Below, piece after piece: positions 27,816 through 36,909 of a stretch of 64,000 nucleotides of DNA; the stretch's first letter is position 1; each line of letters begins with the position of its first letter. The notes beneath the pieces are model-generated. The model ran no database searches. It was given only the letters and a program-made list of their open reading frames with translations, and had not been told where the DNA came from. Source of the DNA: an uncultured Granulosicoccus sp. GTDB taxonomy: Bacteria; Pseudomonadota; Gammaproteobacteria; Granulosicoccales; Granulosicoccaceae. The position numbers and the translations under genes are program-made. Location of the stretch: positions 1 to 64,000 of the forward strand of contig CANMQI010000024.1 in NCBI GenBank assembly GCA_947499955.1, in the 5' to 3' direction.

Positions 27816-28796
27816 ATGTCCAGTGCCCTGATCAAAGGAGCCATCCTCTGTACCAGCATGGCCACAGCCTTCATGAGCGGCTGCAGCAGCGACGATGATG
27901 CAGATACAGACCTCACCACAGGCGAGACCCGGTCCGTGGACGGCCTGGTGTCCATTGACAGTGCTCGCCCCGTCAGCGAAGCCATGGGCGCCCTGTTGAC
28001 GGCTCTGGACAATAACGAGGCCATTACGGCTCTACCCCTGATCGACCATCAGGCCAATGCAGCAGGCATCGACGAGACCCTGCGTCCCACGTCTGTGCAG
28101 CTCTTCGGCAACCCGGCTCTGGGGACACCGCTGATGCAAGCCAATCAGTTGGCTGGCCTCGACCTGCCACAGAAGATACTGGCCTGGGAAAACGAGGCTG
28201 GCGAAACACAGATTGCCTACAACTCGGCAGACTACCTTCAGCAACGTCACGCCATCACCGGGGATGATGCTGCCGACACGGCTCTGCAGACCATTGCCGG
28301 CGCCTTGAATGCATTGACATTCGCCGCCTCTGGCAATACTGACGATGGCAGCGAGGCTGAGGCGATTCCCGCCGCGACCGTCACCGCCGGTGAAGGCATC
28401 ATCACCGTCACCAGCACCCAGGATATGGATACCACCTACAACACACTGGTGAGTTCCATCCAGAACGCCGAGCCCCTGCTACTGGTTCGTGAGCTGGACC
28501 ATGCCGCCAATGCCCAGAGCGTCGACATGAGTCTGAACCCTACGCGTCTGGTCATCTTCGGCAACCCCAATGCCGGCACACCATTGATGCAGATCGAACA
28601 GAGCATCGGCATCGACCTGCCACAGAAAATGCTGGTGTTCGAAGATGCCGAAGGCGTGGTCAGCATTGCCTACAATGATCCCGTCTATCTGGCAGCACGC
28701 CATGGCATCAGTGGCGAAGAGACGCGCCTGAGCGTGATCAGTGCGGCGCTGGAAGGCCTGGCCAATAACGCAGCTGGTATTGCACCGGCCGAATAA
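27816..28796 (+). CDS. Lipoprotein with two DUF302 domains
   Basis: The start at 27816 has GGAG 8 nt upstream. The 326-residue protein has a lipobox FMSGC (Cys23). Two DUF302-type domains follow, each with the family's hallmark: LFGNPALGTPLMQANQLAGL with PQKILAWE near residues 90-130, and IFGNPNAGTPLMQIEQSIGI with PQKMLVFE near 240-280. DUF302 proteins are widespread and poorly understood; some bind small ligands or act in the envelope. A hairpin 31 bp after the stop probably ends the transcript. Confidence 0.88.
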   Translation: MSSALIKGAILCTSMATAFMSGCSSDDDADTDLTTGETRSVDGLVSIDSARPVSEAMGALLTALDNNEAITALPLIDHQANAAGIDETLRPTSVQLFGNPALGTPLMQANQLAGLDLPQKILAWENEAGETQIAYNSADYLQQRHAITGDDAADTALQTIAGALNALTFAASGNTDDGSEAEAIPAATVTAGEGIITVTSTQDMDTTYNTLVSSIQNAEPLLLVRELDHAANAQSVDMSLNPTRLVIFGNPNAGTPLMQIEQSIGIDLPQKMLVFEDAEGVVSIAYNDPVYLAARHGISGEETRLSVISAALEGLANNAAGIAPAE

Positions 28797-28827
28797 GTCG
28801 TTTTCGCCCTCAAGCCTCAAGTGTCAG

Positions 28828-28855
28828 GATCAGCGTGGCAGATGCCGCGCTGATC
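28828..28855 (+). terminator. Hairpin after the DUF302 gene
   Basis: The arms GATCAGCG-GGC and GCC-CGCTGATC pair around an AGAT loop with one internal T:G wobble. Only a short TT follows, so it is a weak intrinsic terminator at best. The rest of the gap to 29045 holds no gene I can support. Confidence 0.55.
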
Positions 28856-29044
28856 TTCCATGCTGGCAAGCCAGGGTGAGCTGGGCCAAGGCTGACGCCT
28901 ATGATGGTCTTTTCAGCTCCGTCGGCATGAAATGCTGCCTGCGGGTCTGCACGGAAAGCTGGCCCTTGAGGCACATCGTTCTGTGCCGTTCTGCGCTGGC
29001 GGGACTGTTCGAGCAACCGAGCGATACCTGCCAGCAGGCCACTG

Positions 29045-29359
29045 CTACCGGGCCACTTGCACCAGCACTCTGCCCGCCTCCACCTTCACCGGATAGGTTT
29101 TCAGAGGTCGCGTGACCGGGGCGAACAGTGCCCGACCATCGCGGATATCGAACCCGCCTTGATGCAAGGGGCATTCGATGACATGGCCGTCGAAATAGCC
29201 ATCGCACAAGGGCGCACCGGCATGCGTGCACAAGGCCGCCGTGGCGTACAGACCATCCTTCGCATCATAGATGGCCAGTTTCAGCTTGCCATGCTGAACA
29301 GGGGTGACATCACCCGGCTCCAGCTCATCGACAGACAGCACATCCAGCCACTCACTCAT
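29045..29359 (-). CDS. Rieske-type [2Fe-2S] ferredoxin
   Basis: The start at 29359 overlaps the desaturase stop by 4 bp and gives a 104-residue protein. The cluster ligands are Cys44-x-His46 (CTHAGAPL) and Cys63-x2-His66 (CPLHQGGF), the pattern of the small ferredoxins that feed electrons to non-heme iron oxygenases. Its coupling to the desaturase-like gene makes it the likely electron donor for that di-iron enzyme. The upstream in-frame extension to 29551 is only the overlap with the desaturase gene. Confidence 0.9.
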   Translation of the reverse strand: MSEWLDVLSVDELEPGDVTPVQHGKLKLAIYDAKDGLYATAALCTHAGAPLCDGYFDGHVIECPLHQGGFDIRDGRALFAPVTRPLKTYPVKVEAGRVLVQVAR

Positions 29360-30315
29360 GAGCTTGCGGCCGGATGGCGTGCCGCGGCCATGCTGTCGAG
29401 AATGGTGCGGTGCGCGTGCAGATAGCCCTGCTCTTCGACGTACACATGATCCTTGATGCGCTCGTGCAACTGGCCCAGTGCGTGGAAGGGCACCGATGAG
29501 GCAAAGTGATGTTCGGCGTGGTAGTTCATGTTCCAGGCCAGAAAACGCCACAGCGCGGAGACCTGATTACTGCGTGTATTGATCTGGCGATCCGCTACCA
29601 TCGGACGACCGACGTGCTCTGTCATGCGCACGAACCGCATGACCGGCTCTGCCAGCAGCATGGGCAGCCACCAGTAGAATACGGGTGCCAGTGAGCCACT
29701 CAACCACATCAGGAGGACGACGATGGCATAGCCCGCCAACATCAGGCGCGACTCCCGAATCACGGCAGCCATCTCGACGCTCGGGATGAAGCGTTTTTCC
29801 TCTTTCAGGATATTGCCCGTGGCGCGGCGCAACAGGCCACTGAACTGGGAATACCAGTACGGCATAGCCGACAGATACCCCAGGTATTGCCAGCGATTCT
29901 CCGGCAGCGGGATCAGCTCGGGATCGCGCCCTTCCAGGTTGGTATAGGTGTGATGGTCGCAGTGTTCGTAACGGAAGAAGCGCGGCGGAATGAACAGCAG
30001 GAACCCGCAGACAGCACCCAATACGCTGCACAGGCGACGTGAGCGAAACGCCGTGTAATGACTGCATTCATGCTGCAGCGCGAAGTGATGCACCATGACG
30101 ATGCCGTGCACGAACATGGCGGGCACCATCAGCCAGGGATTGCCGTAACTGAGCCAGACCAGCGAGGCGGTGATGCTCAACAGCACTATCCACAAGGCCA
30201 GATGAATCAGGCCCGGCCGGTTACTGCGCCTCATGAAGGCCTTGAGTTCGCGACGACTGATGATGGCCGTGCCATCGGCAAACACATCGCTCATGGGGGT
30301 CAGAACATCGGACAT
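29356..30315 (-). CDS. Fatty acid desaturase/hydroxylase-like membrane di-iron enzyme
   Basis: The 319-residue protein has four or more hydrophobic segments and the three His boxes of the membrane di-iron family: HECSH (82-86), HCDHH (118-122) and HAEHH (266-270). Such enzymes desaturate or hydroxylate acyl chains or other lipids at the cytoplasmic face. Pairing with a Rieske ferredoxin gene rather than a reductase is unusual, and the substrate could be a fatty acid, sterol-like or aromatic compound. The start at 30315 (MSDVLTPMSD) is tentative; the ATG at 30294 repeats the same peptide. Confidence 0.85.
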   Translation of the reverse strand: MSDVLTPMSDVFADGTAIISRRELKAFMRRSNRPGLIHLALWIVLLSITASLVWLSYGNPWLMVPAMFVHGIVMVHHFALQHECSHYTAFRSRRLCSVLGAVCGFLLFIPPRFFRYEHCDHHTYTNLEGRDPELIPLPENRWQYLGYLSAMPYWYSQFSGLLRRATGNILKEEKRFIPSVEMAAVIRESRLMLAGYAIVVLLMWLSGSLAPVFYWWLPMLLAEPVMRFVRMTEHVGRPMVADRQINTRSNQVSALWRFLAWNMNYHAEHHFASSVPFHALGQLHERIKDHVYVEEQGYLHAHRTILDSMAAARHPAASS

Positions 30316-30495
30316 GGGAAAATACTCGGAAGGAAGTCCAGTCAACAGCCGTGTCCCCGATCGTTCGCTACCGGTGACAGAATCCAGTGTAAACCGAAAT
30401 ACGGCCAGACTCAGCCGGTGGATTGGCTCGTATCGCTTTCTCTCGATATCTGCGCTGTGATGAACGTATCGGCATTGTCGTACCGGCGCACGGCG

Positions 30496-30530
30496 AAGCG
30501 AGAAGCGAGAAGCGAGAAGCGAGAAGCGAG
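30496..30530. repeat. 7-bp tandem repeat AAGCGAG, five copies
   Basis: Five perfect copies lie in the spacer between the divergent desaturase and radical-SAM genes. They are about 50 bp upstream of the radical-SAM start, so copy number could shift promoter spacing. Confidence 0.9.
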
Positions 30531-30580
30531 CGTCAACGGTGCACCCTCGATCGCACAGATAAGGTATGGTCAGTGCGATC

Positions 30581-32092
30581 ATGAAAGACATCACCCTCGC
30601 CACCATCAATGCTCGCTATATCCACGCCTCACTGGGGCTGAGATACCTGTATGCGAACATGGAAGAGCTGCAGCCGCGTACGCGACTGCTCGAATTCACC
30701 CTGCAACAGCGGCCTGAGGATATCGTCGAACTGCTGCTGACGGCAGAGACGAAGATCCTGGGCTTTGGCGTGTACATCTGGAATGTGCTGGAGACCACGG
30801 AAGTGATGCGCCTGATCCGCATTCTGCGACCGGATATCACGCTGGTGGTGGGAGGCCCGGAGGTGAGTTACGAAATCGACCAGCAACCGATCTGCAAACT
30901 GGCCAACCACGTCATAACCGGCGCGGCCGATACCGCCTTTGCCGAACTGTGCCGGGAACTGGAACGGGGCGAACGCCCGCATCAGCTGGTATCCCCGCTG
31001 CCCGTCACGCTTGGTGAGCTGGCTTCACCCTATGGCTATTACAGCGACGAGGATGTGGCCCACCGCGTCCTTTATGTCGAAGCCTCTCGCGGTTGCCCGT
31101 TCAAATGCGAGTTCTGTCTGTCCTCACTGGACAAGACGGCGGTCGCCTTCGACCTGTCCGCCTTCCTGCAGGAGATGCAGTCCCTGATCGATCGTGGCGC
31201 CCGCCAGTTCAAGTTCGTGGATCGCACCTTCAATCTGAAGGCCGATACCAGTCGCCAGATTCTGGAATTCTTTCTCGAGCATATCGACAAGGGACTGTTC
31301 CTGCATTTCGAGCTGATCCCCGATCGCTTGCCGGAGATCCTGCTGGACCTGCTGCCCCGGTTTCCCGAAAACTCCCTGCAGTTCGAAATCGGCATCCAGT
31401 CCTTCAACCCCGAAGTGCAGAAGCGGATCAGCCGACGTCAGCAGCACGAACGCACCTGTACCAACATGAAATGGCTGCGCGAGCACACCACCGCTCATGT
31501 GCACGCCGATCTGATCTTCGGGCTGCCGGGTGAAGATCTGCAGAGCTTCGGTGAAGGTTTCGATCTGCTGCACTCACTCGGTCCACAGGAAATACAGGTT
31601 GGTATTCTCAAGCGCCTGCGAGGCACACCGATTGCCAGGCACACGGCCGACTACGACATGCGCTACATGAGCACACCGCCGTACCGCATTCTGGCGCACA
31701 AGGATGCCGACTTCGATACCGTACAACGCATGGTGCGCTTTGCCCGTTACTGGGATCTGGTCGGCAACTCGGGGCGGTTTCCCTCCGCCCTGCCCCTGCT
31801 CCTCGGACAAAGCCCCTTCAAGCGTTTCATGGGCCTGAGTGACTGGTTGTTCAGCACCACCGCACAGACGCACCGCATTGCACTGCCGAAACTGTTCGAG
31901 CTGCTACGCAATCACATGGTGTCAAACTTGCACATCGATACCGACACGGTGGAGTCGCATCTGCTGGCCGATTTCAAGCACAATCGCCTGAAGGGGTTGC
32001 CGGCGTTTGCCCGCCAGCAGAATCCGGCAATGGCTGCGGCAAACCGTCGAGAGACTCCCTCCGGTGCGCAACGCCAGCAGCGGCATCAATAA
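30581..32092 (+). CDS. B12-binding domain radical SAM protein
   Basis: The protein has about 503 residues. The N-terminal 140 form a cobalamin-binding-like Rossmann domain (TINARYIHASLGLRYLYANM, VVGGPEVSYE). A radical SAM domain follows with the 4Fe-4S motif Cys172-x3-Cys176-x2-Cys179 (RGCPFKCEFC). The C-terminal part resembles DUF4080. Family members modify RNA, lipids or small molecules, and this branch has no known reaction. The start at 30581 (MKDITLATINARYIH) fits the family; an ATG 15 nt upstream is possible. The last 7 bp overlap the opposing zinc-ribbon gene. Confidence 0.9.
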   Translation: MKDITLATINARYIHASLGLRYLYANMEELQPRTRLLEFTLQQRPEDIVELLLTAETKILGFGVYIWNVLETTEVMRLIRILRPDITLVVGGPEVSYEIDQQPICKLANHVITGAADTAFAELCRELERGERPHQLVSPLPVTLGELASPYGYYSDEDVAHRVLYVEASRGCPFKCEFCLSSLDKTAVAFDLSAFLQEMQSLIDRGARQFKFVDRTFNLKADTSRQILEFFLEHIDKGLFLHFELIPDRLPEILLDLLPRFPENSLQFEIGIQSFNPEVQKRISRRQQHERTCTNMKWLREHTTAHVHADLIFGLPGEDLQSFGEGFDLLHSLGPQEIQVGILKRLRGTPIARHTADYDMRYMSTPPYRILAHKDADFDTVQRMVRFARYWDLVGNSGRFPSALPLLLGQSPFKRFMGLSDWLFSTTAQTHRIALPKLFELLRNHMVSNLHIDTDTVESHLLADFKHNRLKGLPAFARQQNPAMAAANRRETPSGAQRQQRHQ

Positions 32093-33372
32093 TTCAGGCT
32101 TCTGCCAATACCGGTTGAGAATCCCTCGCCGACACCGTCAAGAGCACCTGAGCCCTGCATGACAAACAGTGCTGCAACCAGCAGCGCCGCCGCGGCAACG
32201 ACAGCCAGTGCAATCTTGACCGCGCTGTAAGGCCGTTCACCCTGTACCTTGCCCGTACGCCCGTTGACCACGAAACGGTATGTCTTGCCGCGGAACTGGA
32301 AACCGGCGGTCCACAGAGGCAGCAATACATGCTTGAACGTGGTGTCACTATGTCGGGTATTGATGCGATTGATCCGTTGCTGATCGCCGCCGATGGCCTG
32401 ACGCACATCACTGCGTATCACCTTGTCCATGGTCTGCTGGGCAATGTTGAAGCCTTCGTCCAGATCCACCTGATAGACCTCACTGCTGAAACCTGCCAGA
32501 TAATCCTCGGTATAGGGCACCAGGTTTTCCAGATCCCAAGGCGCCAGCCAATCGGTGATCTTGCGCGGTAGCGTCCGGCTAGCGCCAACCAGCACATCGT
32601 CGAAATGCCTCGATGTGCGACCACTGGCCGGATACCAGCGTATCTTGGGCACCTGCCGAGTGCGTGTCACGCGGCGACCATTCACCGTCGTGGTATAGCG
32701 CTGCGTGACGTAATAGACCTCACCACGCTGTCCACTGTAGGCCGTCGCGGTATCGCTGTCATAGGTCCAGTAGGGAATGTACACCCCGTTGAGAGAGGCG
32801 TCACTGCGTGCGTATTTCTTCAAGGCGTTGGGGGCAAACCAGCGTCGGTTCAACCAGTTGCGATAGGCTTCGCGCGCCTCATCATCACTGATGGCAAAGG
32901 GCAGCAGGCCCTTGGGTTTCAAGGGCCGGGAATGGCTGGTTTCAGTGACCACACTGGTGCCACAGAAAGGGCAGTCTCCCGCGTGTATATGAGCATCGAG
33001 TGAAAACTGCGCGGCACAGTTCGGACAACTGATGATATGGGTTTCGGGCGAGAGGGTCGGCGACTCATGCAGCTGCTTCAACACGCTGTGAAAATCCAGC
33101 TCTTCCAGCTGCTCTGCACTCTGCTCGATGGCATTGCCATGGCCGCAGTACTGACACTCCATGCTGCGCGTGCCAATGGCGTACTGCAAGACGGCACCAC
33201 ACTGTTCGCAGGGAAATCGCTTCTCTGTCAATGCGCGAGTCGTGGCCTCGCCGATACCGCGCGCTGGCGATGACTCCTCCGGCCAGTGATAACTCTCCAC
33301 AGCGGGTGAGTCGGCATCCTGCTTCGCAAGCCGCTCATTCAGCTGAGCCTGCAAGCGCTCAATGAGACTCAT
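32086..33372 (-). CDS. Zinc-ribbon membrane protein
   Basis: The 428-residue protein has two zinc ribbons near the N-terminus (CEQC...CQYC and CPNC...CPFC, about residues 54-140), a beta-rich middle with YIPYWTYDSDTATAYSGQRG, and one C-terminal membrane segment (IALAVVAAAALLVAALFVM). Homologues are often mis-annotated as primosomal or helicase proteins but have no helicase motifs. They commonly sit beside SPFH, TelA and XpaC genes, as here. It is the last gene of that module. The role is probably in envelope stress. Confidence 0.85.
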   Translation of the reverse strand: MSLIERLQAQLNERLAKQDADSPAVESYHWPEESSPARGIGEATTRALTEKRFPCEQCGAVLQYAIGTRSMECQYCGHGNAIEQSAEQLEELDFHSVLKQLHESPTLSPETHIISCPNCAAQFSLDAHIHAGDCPFCGTSVVTETSHSRPLKPKGLLPFAISDDEAREAYRNWLNRRWFAPNALKKYARSDASLNGVYIPYWTYDSDTATAYSGQRGEVYYVTQRYTTTVNGRRVTRTRQVPKIRWYPASGRTSRHFDDVLVGASRTLPRKITDWLAPWDLENLVPYTEDYLAGFSSEVYQVDLDEGFNIAQQTMDKVIRSDVRQAIGGDQQRINRINTRHSDTTFKHVLLPLWTAGFQFRGKTYRFVVNGRTGKVQGERPYSAVKIALAVVAAAALLVAALFVMQGSGALDGVGEGFSTGIGRSLNY

Positions 33373-33488
33373 GCCTGCACCGCTTGCAGCCGGGCAGCAA
33401 GGTCCGCGAGGTCAGGAAAACGCAAGCCTGTGGTCACTTTGATACACCTGAGTGGGTTGTCATCAATCACCACGGGCATCCTTGCCAT
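33369..33488 (-). CDS. Possible 39-residue ORF before the zinc-ribbon gene
   Basis: A short frame (start MARMPVVIDDNPL, end LAARLQAVQA) fills the SPFH-zinc-ribbon gap and ends in an ATGA overlap with the zinc-ribbon start. A GAG lies 5 nt before the ATG. The overlap and position suggest coupling, but the frame also runs open upstream into the SPFH gene, so it could be chance. Confidence 0.3.
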   Translation of the reverse strand: MARMPVVIDDNPLRCIKVTTGLRFPDLADLAARLQAVQA

Positions 33489-33552
33489 GGCATCTCGGTC
33501 GTGGGGCGGTGCACGCAGAATCTGAGTATCACCTTGTTTTCCGATCGCCCCA

Positions 33553-34659
33553 CTAGCTTCCCGGAATGGGCGGTGGTGAAGCTGCCGAGCTTTCCCACAG
33601 ATCGGACAGTGCTGCAACGCTCCCTGCAGGCTGCCACTCATCCATACCCTGAGTCCAGACCAGCGTTTCTTCGTCAAGCGTGCCGCTCGCCTTCTGCTGC
33701 TTCAGCAAATCGAGCGAGTACGGGCCTCGGGACGCACCATCAATGGCCAGATGATAGACCGCGGTGACCCCTCCCGGCACAGGGGGTGGAGCTGCATTAC
33801 CGGACGATGCCAGATTGTCATTCATGCGATTTGCCATGGCCAGGCCGATACCCATCCCGATGCCATCGGAAGCGCCACCACCAGGGTTGCTGGCACCCGC
33901 TTCCATCGCGGCACCGGTCTGGTACTGCAGGTAGCGATCCAGATTGCCGGTCATTCCCATGCTGGTGCGCTTGTCCAGTGCTTCGGACACGGCCGGTGGC
34001 AAGGAGATGTTCTCCACCAGAATACGCGTCAGCTCCAGGCCGTATTCACCGAACTCCGGGGCGATTCGACGTGTCAGAAATTCACCCAGCTGATCGTAAT
34101 TGCCTGCCATGTCGAGCACCGGAATGTTGGCGCTGCCGATGATGGTGGCGAATCGTGAGGTGATCAGGTTACGCAGCTGTGAACTGATTTCGTCAGTCGT
34201 GAAGACTCCATCGGTACCGACTATTTCCCGGATGAACGTGAGGGCATCGGTAACCCGTACTCCATAGGTACCGAACGCCCGGATACGCAAACCGCCAAAC
34301 TCGCTGTCACGCAGCATCAAGGGATGCTTGGTCCCCCATTTCATGTCGGTGAAGCGCCGGGCATTGCAGAAATACACTTCGGCCTTGAACGGGCTCTGGA
34401 AACCGTGATGCCAGTTCTGCAAGGTGGTCAGTACAGGCAGGTTCCTGGTTTCAAGCTCGTAGGTACCGGGGCCGAGCACATCAGCGACCTGCCCTTCATT
34501 GACGAAGACTGCGATCTGCGCTTCACGCACGATCAGCTTGGCGCCGTACTTGATCTCGTTGCCATAACGCTCGAAGCGATACACCATGGTATTGCTGCTG
34601 TCATCGATCCATTCAATGACATCGACAAATTCGTGAAACAGCTTGCTGAACAGTCCCAT
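33553..34659 (-). CDS. SPFH domain protein with C-terminal GYF-like domain
   Basis: The protein has 368 residues. The N-terminal two thirds match the YdjI/virion-core-like SPFH group (EWIDDSSNTMVYRFERYGNEI, GTYELETRNLPVL, SRFATIIGSA). A Gly/Met-rich hinge follows, then a GYF_2-type domain (YHLAIDGASRGPYSLDLLKQ to WQPAG, about residues 298-345). SPFH proteins form membrane-associated ring scaffolds. It begins 2 nt after the telA stop. In Bacillus, YdjI-type proteins recruit envelope-stress factors; that role here is inference. Confidence 0.88.
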   Translation of the reverse strand: MGLFSKLFHEFVDVIEWIDDSSNTMVYRFERYGNEIKYGAKLIVREAQIAVFVNEGQVADVLGPGTYELETRNLPVLTTLQNWHHGFQSPFKAEVYFCNARRFTDMKWGTKHPLMLRDSEFGGLRIRAFGTYGVRVTDALTFIREIVGTDGVFTTDEISSQLRNLITSRFATIIGSANIPVLDMAGNYDQLGEFLTRRIAPEFGEYGLELTRILVENISLPPAVSEALDKRTSMGMTGNLDRYLQYQTGAAMEAGASNPGGGASDGIGMGIGLAMANRMNDNLASSGNAAPPPVPGGVTAVYHLAIDGASRGPYSLDLLKQQKASGTLDEETLVWTQGMDEWQPAGSVAALSDLWESSAASPPPIPGS

Positions 34660-34661
34660 GA

Positions 34662-35831
34662 TCAGACTCCGGCAACCGGTGCGCTTTGCTTGCGAGCGGA
34701 GGCGGCTTTCAGCGTTTCCTTCAGTTCAGCCTCCATACTGGCCAACTGGACTTCAGCCTCGGCACGACGACGCTTGCCTTCATCGGCGATCTGCAGACTC
34801 TCTTCCACAGTGGCGATGAGGTTTTCATTCGCACGCCGCACAGCATTGACGTCGAAGACACCTCGTTCCAGTTCTTCGCGAACCGTCTTGTTGGCTGTTC
34901 GCAGGTTCTCGGCGTTTTTCTCCAGCAGTTCGTTGGTCAGATCACTCGCGGCTCTGACACTCTTCGCCGCTTCGGCCGAGCGAAAAATGGTTACGGCCTG
35001 AGCCAGTTGCTGGCGCCACAGTGGCACGGTGTTGACCAGCGTCGAATTGATCTTGTTGACCAGACCCTTGTCGTTCTCCTGAATGAGCCGGATGCTGGGC
35101 AAGCCCTGCATCGCTACCTGACGCGTGAGCCGCAAGTCGTGAATGCGACGCTCCAGATCGTCCCGTCCGCTGCGAAGATCACGCAGCTCCTGCGCCTGCA
35201 GCACATCATCGGCATTGGCGGCTTTCTCTTCTGCAGCCGGCACCATGTTGTCGTCGATGTGCTTCAGCTTCTGCTCACCGGCCAGGATGTAGGCTTCCAG
35301 GTTATGAAAGTAATCCAGATTGGCGCCGTAGAGCTTGTCCAGTGACTTGATGTCACGCAACAGCAAGGTCTTGTGTTTTTCGAGGTCATCGGTCACCGCA
35401 TCCACCTGACGTCGTACACCTTCGTACTGCTGGATGAACTTGGCGACAGGCGTCACACCACCGAACAGCTTTCTGATCAAGCGCATCAGAAAGCCGGGGC
35501 GATTGTTGGGGTCGAAGTCTTCAACCTCGAAGCCACGCAGCACCGATACCATCTGGTTCAGGGAAGCACCGGCCGAGCCGAGGTCCTTGTTGCGCACACC
35601 TTCGAGCATGTTGTCGGAGATGCTGGTCAGCTCCTGCTGAGCCTTGCTACCGAAGAAGATGATCGAGTTGCTGTCGGTCAGATCGATCTCGTTCATCAGC
35701 TGGTCGATGCGGGCACGCTCTGCCGGCTCGACCTCTTCATAAGTCACGATGTCTTCTTTCAGATCCGGCAACAGCTCTGTGCCAGGCAGCATATCCAGTT
35801 CGCTGGCAACATCGGTGGTATTTGCAGGCAT
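34662..35831 (-). CDS. telA: Toxic anion resistance protein, TelA family
   Basis: The 389-residue mostly helical protein has the TelA family core (IIFFGSKAQQELTSISDNML, VTPVAKFIQQYEGVRRQVD, PLWRQQLAQAVTIFRSAEA). Founding members were linked to tellurite resistance, and later work ties the family to envelope stress and antimicrobial tolerance; the biochemical activity is unknown. It sits between xpaC and the SPFH gene, with 113 bp before it (35832-35944) that hold no gene. Confidence 0.92.
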   Translation of the reverse strand: MPANTTDVASELDMLPGTELLPDLKEDIVTYEEVEPAERARIDQLMNEIDLTDSNSIIFFGSKAQQELTSISDNMLEGVRNKDLGSAGASLNQMVSVLRGFEVEDFDPNNRPGFLMRLIRKLFGGVTPVAKFIQQYEGVRRQVDAVTDDLEKHKTLLLRDIKSLDKLYGANLDYFHNLEAYILAGEQKLKHIDDNMVPAAEEKAANADDVLQAQELRDLRSGRDDLERRIHDLRLTRQVAMQGLPSIRLIQENDKGLVNKINSTLVNTVPLWRQQLAQAVTIFRSAEAAKSVRAASDLTNELLEKNAENLRTANKTVREELERGVFDVNAVRRANENLIATVEESLQIADEGKRRRAEAEVQLASMEAELKETLKAASARKQSAPVAGV

Positions 35832-35944
35832 CGTTAATCTCCGTCAATTGAATTCGGTATTGGGCCGCATACCGGTGTCAGCAGGTGCGGCAGTCTGATG
35901 TCATGATCCTCTACATTCAGCAGATTCCTGCTCAATGACCTGGC

Positions 35945-36793
35945 TCAGGTGACACCCTCTTTTTCGATCTGCATCTGCAGCACTTCGATAGTGACATCAA
36001 GGTCGGACAGGTTGTTTTCCCTGAGTTTCACTTGCTGTTCTGCAATCACGGTTTCGATCGTGGTCAGTACTCGTCGGAAGTTGTCTTCCAACGCATGTTG
36101 TTCGCCTTGCAGGTGAGTCTTGGCATAGCCTTCGGCAACCTGCTGGGCCCCATCGAGGTAGACCTTCAGAAATTTGCGAGCCCGCCGTGCATCGACCGGA
36201 TCACTCTCGATGGTATCCAGAATCACCCGAGCCTCCTTGACGATACGGCGCAGCCTGTCCTTGAACTCGATATTGCTGATGCGGCGACTGGAACTCTCGA
36301 TGCTCTGCAGGCGACCTTCGGCTTCATCCAGAAGCTCTATCAGCTCTTCGGTGGTAATGCCTATTGCGGCAATTTCCGGATCCTTGCGGGCAGGGTCGAA
36401 GTCATAATACAAGTAGCAACCGAGTAATACCGCCAGGGCCCAGAGTATGCTTTCCAGCAGGCCGTACTGATTGGACACGCCCAGCCACGAGACCAGAAAC
36501 ATGCCAACTGACACCAGTGCGGCACCAATCATCCGATACTGGATGGTACTGGCACGACGACGCAGACGACGCTTGCGGGCCTCGTTGTCCAGCCGGATTC
36601 CCTTGCGAATGAGCGTGGCGGCTGTCATGGCAAGCACGAAACCGGCACCGCGGGCGATTGCCTGCAGCGGGTTGCCGTCCATGAGTGCCAGGAAGGATGC
36701 CGGCAATAGCGGCAGGGCCAGTACGTACAGCAGGAATCCACGCCACAGAACCTTGGGCTTCGCGTTGGGATCGAGGCGGGTGACGGCTGCCAT
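35945..36793 (-). CDS. xpaC: XpaC family membrane protein
   Basis: The protein has 282 residues with about four hydrophobic segments in the first 130, then a helical cytoplasmic part (ELIELLDEAEGRLQSIESSS, RRIVKEARVILDTIES). This matches the family named for 5-bromo-4-chloroindolyl phosphate hydrolysis, often adjacent to telA. The original phosphatase link is weak, so it is better read as the membrane partner of TelA. Three nucleotides upstream ends a 28-residue ORF. Confidence 0.85.
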   Translation of the reverse strand: MAAVTRLDPNAKPKVLWRGFLLYVLALPLLPASFLALMDGNPLQAIARGAGFVLAMTAATLIRKGIRLDNEARKRRLRRRASTIQYRMIGAALVSVGMFLVSWLGVSNQYGLLESILWALAVLLGCYLYYDFDPARKDPEIAAIGITTEELIELLDEAEGRLQSIESSSRRISNIEFKDRLRRIVKEARVILDTIESDPVDARRARKFLKVYLDGAQQVAEGYAKTHLQGEQHALEDNFRRVLTTIETVIAEQQVKLRENNLSDLDVTIEVLQMQIEKEGVT

Positions 36794-36795
36794 GA

Positions 36796-36882
36796 TCAGT
36801 TCAGCAATGCCTGGCAGGAAACCATTCCAACCGCGATCAGCAAGATGAAGAAACCGATGACTCGTTGCAGTGCTTTGGGCAT
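36796..36882 (-). CDS. 28-residue hydrophobic peptide ORF
   Basis: A complete ATG-to-TGA frame encodes MPKALQRVIGFFILLIAVGM then VSCQALLN. It has a basic N-terminus, one membrane-spanning stretch and a Cys in a marginal lipobox (MVSC). It ends 2 nt before the xpaC start and begins 27 nt after the tpm stop, in the direction of the operon. A GAG lies about 9 nt upstream of the ATG. The composition looks like a real small membrane protein or lipoprotein leader, but so short a frame can arise by chance. Confidence 0.45.
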   Translation of the reverse strand: MPKALQRVIGFFILLIAVGMVSCQALLN

Positions 36883-36909
36883 GTCTTGTCGCTCAAGTAA
36901 TTGACTTTT

